Of a DNA stretch of 9,896 nucleotides, positions 1 to 4,575 are shown in pieces. The DNA is from Lachnospiraceae bacterium. GTDB taxonomy: Bacteria > Bacillota > Clostridia > Lachnospirales > Lachnospiraceae. Under the pieces are notes generated by a model. The model did not search any database and was not told where the DNA came from. It worked only from the letters and a program-made list of their open reading frames with translations. Location of the stretch: positions 1 through 9,896 of the forward strand of contig VSNE01000078.1 of the NCBI GenBank assembly GCA_009774155.1, written 5' to 3'. A program made the position numbers and the translations under genes. Numbering within the stretch: the stretch's first letter is position 1; each line of letters opens with the position of its first letter.

Positions 1-1
1 G

Positions 2-1066
2 GAGCTGTTTGTGGAAGCGGGAGCGCCTGAGGAGATCCTGTATCAGAACAAACCTCATCTGGGAACTGATCTGCTGCTCGGAATTGTGACCGATATAAGA
101 GAGGAAATCATAAGGCTTGGCGGGGAAGTCCGGTTTGGCTGCCCGGTAACAGATATCCGGACAGAAGAGGGAGCCGTCAGGGGACTCACGGTCCGGCATT
201 CCGATGGCCGGACAAGGGAAGAGCTGGAAGCGGAGCAGGTAGTTTTTGCCGTCGGCCACAGCGCCCGGGATACCTTTGAAATGCTGAGGAAACATTCTGT
301 TCCCATGCAGGCAAAATCCTTTGCGGTCGGGGTGCGTATGGAGCATCCGCAGGAGATGATCAATCTGAGCCGGTACGGGAAAAATTATCCGTCCTGGCTT
401 CCGGCTGCCGCCTATAAGGTGACGCGCCGGACCGGATGCGGAAGGGGAGTGTATTCCTTCTGCATGTGCCCGGGCGGATATGTGGTGAACGCCTCTTCGG
501 AGTCCGGGCGGCTGGCCGTCAACGGCATGAGCTATCAGGCAAGGGACGGCCGCAATGCGAACAGCGCCATGATTGTGACTGTGACTCCGGAGGATTTCGG
601 AGGAAAGGACGCGCTGGCAGGCATGGAATTTCAGAGACGGCTGGAGGAGGCTGCCTACAGGCTTGGAAAGGGGAAGGTTCCGGTACAGTTGTTTGGAGAT
701 TTCTGCCGGAATACGGCGACGGCTGCGCTTGGAGAAGTGGAGCCGTGCATCAAGGGCGGATATGAGCTTTCCAATGTGCGGGAAATTTTCCCGGAGGAGC
801 TTTCCGCGGCGCTGGAGGAGGGCATTAAGGGCTGTGACTCTCTGATTCACGGCTTTGCCAGAAGGGATGCGGTTTTGTCGGGTGTGGAGAGCCGAACCTC
901 ATCTCCGGTGAGAATTGTAAGGAATGAAGCCTTTGAAAGCGGGATCAGAGGGCTGTATCCATGCGGAGAGGGGGCAGGGTATGCGGGAGGCATCACCTCT
1001 GCCGCCATGGACGGATTAAAGATTGCAGAAGCAATTGCAAAAAAATATGCGCCATGTTATGATTAA
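2..1066 (+). CDS. FAD-dependent dehydrogenase, COG2509-like (5' partial)
   Basis: This is the C-terminal part of a predicted FAD/NAD(P)-dependent oxidoreductase of the COG2509 'uncharacterized FAD-dependent dehydrogenase' type. The frame is open to the left edge: codons for E-L-F precede the first possible GTG at base 11, so the true start lies outside the window. Full-length relatives are around 500 residues or more; about 354 codons are seen here. The N-terminal Rossmann GxGxxG motif is missing with the cut-off part. Visible hallmarks are AGAPEEILY followed by KPHLGTD near the left end, VGHSARDT at 251-274, a long middle block with NANSAM, and the C-terminal FAD-binding signature CGEGAGYAGG at 962-991 followed by TSAAMDGLK. 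The substrate is unknown for the family as far as I know. It has no evident functional link with the cell-shape genes downstream. Family assignment is strong; the reaction is not determined. Confidence 0.88.
   Translation, partial: ELFVEAGAPEEILYQNKPHLGTDLLLGIVTDIREEIIRLGGEVRFGCPVTDIRTEEGAVRGLTVRHSDGRTREELEAEQVVFAVGHSARDTFEMLRKHSVPMQAKSFAVGVRMEHPQEMINLSRYGKNYPSWLPAAAYKVTRRTGCGRGVYSFCMCPGGYVVNASSESGRLAVNGMSYQARDGRNANSAMIVTVTPEDFGGKDALAGMEFQRRLEEAAYRLGKGKVPVQLFGDFCRNTATAALGEVEPCIKGGYELSNVREIFPEELSAALEEGIKGCDSLIHGFARRDAVLSGVESRTSSPVRIVRNEAFESGIRGLYPCGEGAGYAGGITSAAMDGLKIAEAIAKKYAPCYD
1035..1063 (+). promoter_or_regulatory. Candidate sigma-70-type promoter ahead of the DUF4321 gene
   Basis: TTGCAA at 1035-1040 (4 of 6 matches to TTGACA) is followed after exactly 17 bases by TATGAT at 1058-1063 (5 of 6 matches to TATAAT). 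TGT directly before the -10 box fits an extended -10 (TGn) element. A start site near 1070 would leave a leader of roughly 33 bases before the ATG at 1103. The site overlaps the 3' end of the upstream dehydrogenase gene. It was found by eye only and is unproven. Confidence 0.35.
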
Positions 1067-1102
1067 ACGAATAGCTTTTTTAAGTTTGGAGGTAACATAC
1101 AT

Positions 1103-1357
1103 ATGAGGGGTGCAAAAAATGGCTGGACATTGTTTTTGCTTATTCTGGCCGGCATTGTACTTGGCGGATTCGTCGGAAGCCTTGCCGCAGACATCTCCGG
1201 GCTGGACTGGCTGAACTACGGACAGGTATTCGGGCTGGATAGTCCGATTGTTTTGTCGCTGGGTCTTCTGGTTCTGACATTCGGGCTGACGATTAAGATT
1301 ACAATCGCCGGTATTCTGGGGATTGTTCTGGCGATTCTGGTTTACCGCTGGATATAG
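1103..1357 (+). CDS. DUF4321 small membrane protein
   Basis: A small hydrophobic protein of 84 residues that matches the DUF4321 pattern seen in clostridia: a short polar start ending in KNGW, a glycine-rich first membrane segment (about residues 8-28, with LAGIVLGGFVG), a short polar stretch containing WLNYGQVFGL, and a second hydrophobic region (about 48-82) with LTFGLTIKITIAGILG and a C-terminal YRWI. Two or three membrane passes are plausible. The start is supported by GGAGGT at 1088-1093, 9 bases before the ATG. It sits 74 bases before the preferred radC start, in the same direction, and is possibly cotranscribed with radC and the mre genes. The function is unknown. A role in the envelope is only suggested by location and hydrophobicity. 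Confidence 0.85.
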   Translation: MRGAKNGWTLFLLILAGIVLGGFVGSLAADISGLDWLNYGQVFGLDSPIVLSLGLLVLTFGLTIKITIAGILGIVLAILVYRWI

Positions 1358-1417
1358 AAAGAAAAAAAGAAGATACTAAGATGGTGACTGACGGGGTGTC
1401 TGGAGAGAGACATAAAC

Positions 1418-1423
1418 GGAGGT
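1418..1423 (+). promoter_or_regulatory. Shine-Dalgarno site that fixes the radC start at 1432
   Basis: GGAGGT lies 8 bases before the ATG at 1432. The in-frame ATG at 1381 has only an A-rich stretch upstream (AAAGAAAAAAAGAAG). Its extra 17 residues do not resemble the RadC family, so 1432 is the preferred start. Confidence 0.75.
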
Positions 1424-1431
1424 TATCATAT

Positions 1432-2121
1432 ATGAATGAGAATTTTAACAGTCTGCCCAAGGAAGACAGACCATATGAAAAGTGTATTCGCTATGGAGTA
1501 AAAGCGCTGACAAACCGGGAGCTTCTGGCAGTAGTTCTGCGAACAGGCTCCAGAGGATGCTCGGTATTGGAGCTGTCGGGAGAACTTCTGAAGCTGGTGC
1601 CGGAGAGAGAAGGATTTACAGGGATACGAAGACTGGGAATCGATGAACTGTCCGCTCTCAAAGGGATCGGAAAGGTGAAGGCGGTACAGCTGAAGTGTAT
1701 GCTTGAGATTGCGAGACGGATGTCCCGGGAGGAAGCCGGAAAAGGAATCTGCTTCCGGAATCCGGCTGCGGTGGCGGAATTTTATATGGAAGATTTAAGG
1801 CATGAGGAGCAGGAAGTGCTTCTGCTGCTGATGCTGAATCAAAAGGGCAGGCTCTTGAAAGAAAAATATATGTTTAAAGGAACGGTCAATGCATCTGTGG
1901 TTTCGCCGAGGGAGATCTTTTTGGAAGCTCTGTCTGCCAGGGCGGTGCAGATTATTTTGCTGCACAATCACCCAAGCGGAGATGCAAGACCGAGCAAAGA
2001 GGATCTGAATGTGACAAGGCGGATTGAAAAGGCGGGCAGCCTTCTCGGTATCAGCCTGACAGACCATATTATCATCGGAGAGCACACCTATGTGAGTTTC
2101 CGGGAGAAAAATTACTTATAA
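1432..2121 (+). CDS. radC: RadC family JAMM-domain protein
   Basis: RadC-type protein of 229 residues from the preferred start, the usual length for the family. The N-terminal part carries the LPKEDRPYEK motif and a helix-hairpin-helix-like segment (LSALKGIGKVKAVQLK, about residues 73-88). The C-terminal half is a JAMM/MPN domain with the complete metal motif: H178-N-H180, then S188 and D191, which fits HxH-x7-S-xx-D, and an acidic cluster near E125-E128 that could supply the glutamate. The family was once linked to DNA repair, but that role has been questioned; a metal-dependent hydrolase or DNA-associated function is inferred from the fold. In many Firmicutes radC lies directly upstream of mreB, as here, with 22 bases between the genes. 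A longer product starting at 1381 (246 residues) is possible but less likely. Confidence 0.93.
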   Translation: MNENFNSLPKEDRPYEKCIRYGVKALTNRELLAVVLRTGSRGCSVLELSGELLKLVPEREGFTGIRRLGIDELSALKGIGKVKAVQLKCMLEIARRMSREEAGKGICFRNPAAVAEFYMEDLRHEEQEVLLLLMLNQKGRLLKEKYMFKGTVNASVVSPREIFLEALSARAVQIILLHNHPSGDARPSKEDLNVTRRIEKAGSLLGISLTDHIIIGEHTYVSFREKNYL

Positions 2122-2143
2122 GTGGAGAAAGAGGGAATGTACC

Positions 2144-3151
2144 ATGAATAATCATAGTTTTGGTTGCGATTTCGGTTCGTATCATCTGAAAGTTTATCAT
2201 AGGGATGCAGATGGATTCCTGATGCAGCACAATATGGTGGCTGTTCAGGACAGAAAGGGAGTTCTTGCTTTTGGAGATGAAGCATATGCAATGTATGAGA
2301 AGGCTCCGTCAAATATTCAGGTGTCCAGTCCCATGTCCTATGGAAATCTGGCAAGCATCAGCAACATGCAGGCGTTTCTGAAAAGCCTGCTGGAGCAGAA
2401 TATTAAGGGTCAGCTGAAAGGAGCAGAATATTTTGTGGCGCTTCCGACGGAAATGCAGGAACGTATTTTTACAACTCTGATTCAGGACTCGACGATGAAG
2501 CCGAAAAATGTTTTTCTGGTAGATAAGCCTGTTGCAGCCGGTCTTGGGCTGGGAATCAATGTGAAAGAGGCCCAGGGCGTTATGATTGTGGATGTTGGAG
2601 CGGAGACAACAGAAATATCGGTTCTTTCTCTTGGAGGTATTGTTATCAGCCGTCTGATCCAGACAGGCGGACGTTCCATTGACGATGCGCTTCAGAGCGC
2701 GATCCGTAAGGAATTCAATTTCTTTATAGGAAGTAAAACTGCGGAATGTATCAAAAAGGAGCTGGCCTATGCCACAGAGCCTGAGGAGGCTTCCATGCAG
2801 ATCTGCGGCCGGAATATGGTGATCGGACTGCCGCAGATGCTGGAGATCACTTCTGTTTTCGTCTATGAGGCGATCAAAGAGCAGCTTGACATTATTATGG
2901 ACGCGGTTAAGACGATTCTGGAGAGAACTCCTCCGGAGCTTGGGGTGGATATTATTCAGAACGGAATTTATCTGACGGGAGGCTCTGCAAGGATCAGAAA
3001 GTTTGATCAGCTCCTTCAGGAGAGATCCGGTATCCGCGTAGTGGTTGACGGGGAGCCGGAGCTGAGCGTTGCAAGAGGCCTGGCAAGGGTGATGAATGAA
3101 AAAGAGTTCCGTCCACTGGCATTTGTTACAAAAGAGCAGAAATATGAATAA
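2144..3151 (+). CDS. mreB: Divergent MreB-like rod shape-determining actin homologue
   Basis: An MreB/Mbl-type actin homologue of 335 residues, a normal length for MreB. MreB proteins form membrane-bound filaments that guide sidewall peptidoglycan synthesis. The actin-fold layout is complete: phosphate-1 region at D9 (DFGSYHLKVY), connect-1 at 127-136 (DKPVAAGLGL), phosphate-2 at D150 (DVGAETTEISVLSLGG), and the adenosine motif at 277-284 (LTGGSARI), plus PPELGVDI, which matches the MreB PPELASDI block. Several sites differ from canonical MreB: connect-1 usually reads EEP, with the glutamate before the proline taking part in ATP hydrolysis, and here it is K128-P129; phosphate-2 usually reads DIGGGTTE. 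The protein may bind or turn over nucleotide differently. GAGGG at 2131-2135 supports the start. It is directly followed by mreC, mreD and PBP2. Assignment as the locus's MreB is firm; whether it is the cell's only MreB cannot be told. Confidence 0.9.
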   Translation: MNNHSFGCDFGSYHLKVYHRDADGFLMQHNMVAVQDRKGVLAFGDEAYAMYEKAPSNIQVSSPMSYGNLASISNMQAFLKSLLEQNIKGQLKGAEYFVALPTEMQERIFTTLIQDSTMKPKNVFLVDKPVAAGLGLGINVKEAQGVMIVDVGAETTEISVLSLGGIVISRLIQTGGRSIDDALQSAIRKEFNFFIGSKTAECIKKELAYATEPEEASMQICGRNMVIGLPQMLEITSVFVYEAIKEQLDIIMDAVKTILERTPPELGVDIIQNGIYLTGGSARIRKFDQLLQERSGIRVVVDGEPELSVARGLARVMNEKEFRPLAFVTKEQKYE

Positions 3152-3169
3152 CGGCGGGAGCTGTAGAAA

Positions 3170-4072
3170 ATGAAGCGAAGAGATCGATTTACAATTCCTG
3201 GTAAGTATATACTGCTTGCTTTGACAATTCTGTGCGTTATTACGATGTCTCTGTCCTTTCTGACGGATTTTGACGGCGGATTTTTGAATATGGCAACCGG
3301 GTATGTTCTGATTCCGGTTCATAAGGGAATCAACAGAGCCGGGGGCTGGCTGCGGGAGAAAGTGGAGAATCTGGAGGATCTGAAGGAAGTTAAGGGCGAG
3401 AATGAACGGCTGAGGGAGCAGGTGGCGGATCTGACTCTGGAGAACAGCACGCTGCTTCAGGAACGCTACGAACTGGAGGAGCTCCGGAAATTGTATGAGC
3501 TGGATAATGACTATTCCAGTCTGAATAAGATCGCAGCAAATGTCATCGGCAAGGATACCGGAAACTGGTTTCATATGTTTATTATTGATAAAGGTTCAGA
3601 GGACGGAATTCATGTAGATATGAACGTGATTGCGGGCGGGGGCCTGGTCGGTATCGTTACGAAAACCGGGCCGGACTGGGCTCAGGTGCGTTCTATCATA
3701 GACGATATGAGCAATGTAAGCGCCATGATTCTGAAAAATTCCGATTTGTGCTATGTACGAGGGGATTTGCAGATGATGACAGAGGGCACAATGCACTTAA
3801 ATGAGCTCAGAGATCTGGATGATGAGGTGGAGCAGGGGGATAAGGTGGTAACCTCCTATGCCAGCGCCAAATATCATAAAGGCATTTTGATTGGATATGT
3901 GAATGAAATTAAGACAGATGCCAATAATCTGACAAAGTCCGGAAGTCTTACTCCTGCCGTGGATTTTGAACATCTGAGTACGGTTTTGGTAATTACTGAT
4001 CTGAAGCAGCAGGTGGATACTGAAAAAGCAGATCCCGAGGAAGCTGCAGAGGAAGGGGAAGAGACAGAATGA
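3170..4072 (+). CDS. mreC: Rod shape-determining protein MreC
   Basis: MreC is a bitopic scaffold that links cytoplasmic MreB filaments and MreD to extracellular PBP2 and activates the elongation synthase. The 300-residue sequence has a short basic cytoplasmic start (MKRRDRF), one membrane segment (about residues 13-30), a coiled coil (about 60-112, rich in E, L, K and R heptads), then the two-lobed beta domain (about 120-276). Family motifs include NVIGKDTGNWFHMFIIDKG, GLVGIV and the late block GDKVVTS...KGILIGYV. The glycine-rich loop usual after VTS is replaced here by YASAKYH. The tail (277-300) is strongly acidic and probably disordered. The gene begins 18 bases after mreB, with CGGGAG at 3154-3159 as a likely ribosome site. 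Its stop codon overlaps the mreD start (ATGA at 4069-4072), a sign of translational coupling. Confidence 0.94.
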   Translation: MKRRDRFTIPGKYILLALTILCVITMSLSFLTDFDGGFLNMATGYVLIPVHKGINRAGGWLREKVENLEDLKEVKGENERLREQVADLTLENSTLLQERYELEELRKLYELDNDYSSLNKIAANVIGKDTGNWFHMFIIDKGSEDGIHVDMNVIAGGGLVGIVTKTGPDWAQVRSIIDDMSNVSAMILKNSDLCYVRGDLQMMTEGTMHLNELRDLDDEVEQGDKVVTSYASAKYHKGILIGYVNEIKTDANNLTKSGSLTPAVDFEHLSTVLVITDLKQQVDTEKADPEEAAEEGEETE

Positions 4073-4563
4073 AGCGTAAAATTGTTGTTCTATTAATTAT
4101 TATAGTTGGCTTTTTGCTTCAGAGCACGGTATTTCAGACACTTTCTATCGGGAGCATCACTCCTAATCTTATGGTGATTATTGTTTCGTCCTTTGGTTTT
4201 ATGAGAGGAAAAAAGGAAGGACTGGCGGTAGGATTTTTCTGCGGCCTGTTAGAAGATATTTTTTATGGAAGGCTTCTGGGAATGCACGCTATGATCTATA
4301 TGTACATAGGTTATGTGAATGGATATTTCAACCATATTTTTTATGGAGACGATATTAAGCTTCCCATTTCCCTTATTTCAGTCAGTGAGCTGGTATATGG
4401 ACTGGGGACCTATCTGATTATGTTTTTGATGAGAAGCCGTTTTGCATTTTCTTACTATATGGTCAGGATTATTCTGCCGGAGCTGGTCTACACCATTGTA
4501 ATGACGCTGGTGTTCTATCGTCTGATTTTTTCGATTAATTGTAAGCTGGAAATTAAATCCTAA
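4069..4563 (+). CDS. mreD: Rod shape-determining membrane protein MreD
   Basis: MreD is a small multi-pass membrane protein of the elongasome that works with MreC. This 164-residue protein is hydrophobic throughout, with about five membrane segments. It shows the family pattern: an N-terminal hydrophobic helix ending in LLQSTVFQ, the ITPNLM element (residues 30-35), and GFFCGLLEDIFYG (55-67), where D63 fits the conserved acidic residue of the G..xGLxxD motif. The C-terminal LPELVYTIVMTLVFYRL helix is also typical. The gene overlaps mreC by four bases (ATGA) and uses purine-rich sequence inside the end of mreC (GGAAGGGGAAGAG, 4051-4063) as its likely ribosome site. PBP2 begins 12 bases after its stop. 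Confidence 0.92.
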   Translation: MKRKIVVLLIIIVGFLLQSTVFQTLSIGSITPNLMVIIVSSFGFMRGKKEGLAVGFFCGLLEDIFYGRLLGMHAMIYMYIGYVNGYFNHIFYGDDIKLPISLISVSELVYGLGTYLIMFLMRSRFAFSYYMVRIILPELVYTIVMTLVFYRLIFSINCKLEIKS

Positions 4564-4567
4564 GGAG
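4562..4567 (+). promoter_or_regulatory. Shine-Dalgarno site supporting a TTG start for PBP2
   Basis: AAGGAG overlaps the mreD stop codon and lies 8 bases before TTG at 4576. No ATG or GTG occurs in this frame between the site and the conserved N-terminal membrane anchor, so the TTG is very probably the real start. Confidence 0.75.
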
Positions 4568-4575
4568 AAGATATA

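Noticed and set aside
436..845. Alternative + strand frames inside the FAD dehydrogenase
   Set aside because: They overlap the conserved dehydrogenase frame and encode Arg/Gly-rich sequence typical of an off-frame reading.
3221..3226. Perfect -35 hexamer TTGACA inside mreC
   Set aside because: No acceptable -10 box lies 16-18 bases downstream (GATGTC at 17). It falls within the codons of the membrane segment.
2309..3574. Long antisense open frame of about 420 codons on the - strand
   Set aside because: It lies opposite mreB and mreC, both clear family members. Its translation is low-complexity (Leu, His and Gln rich) with no recognisable domain, as expected from the codon bias of the + strand genes.
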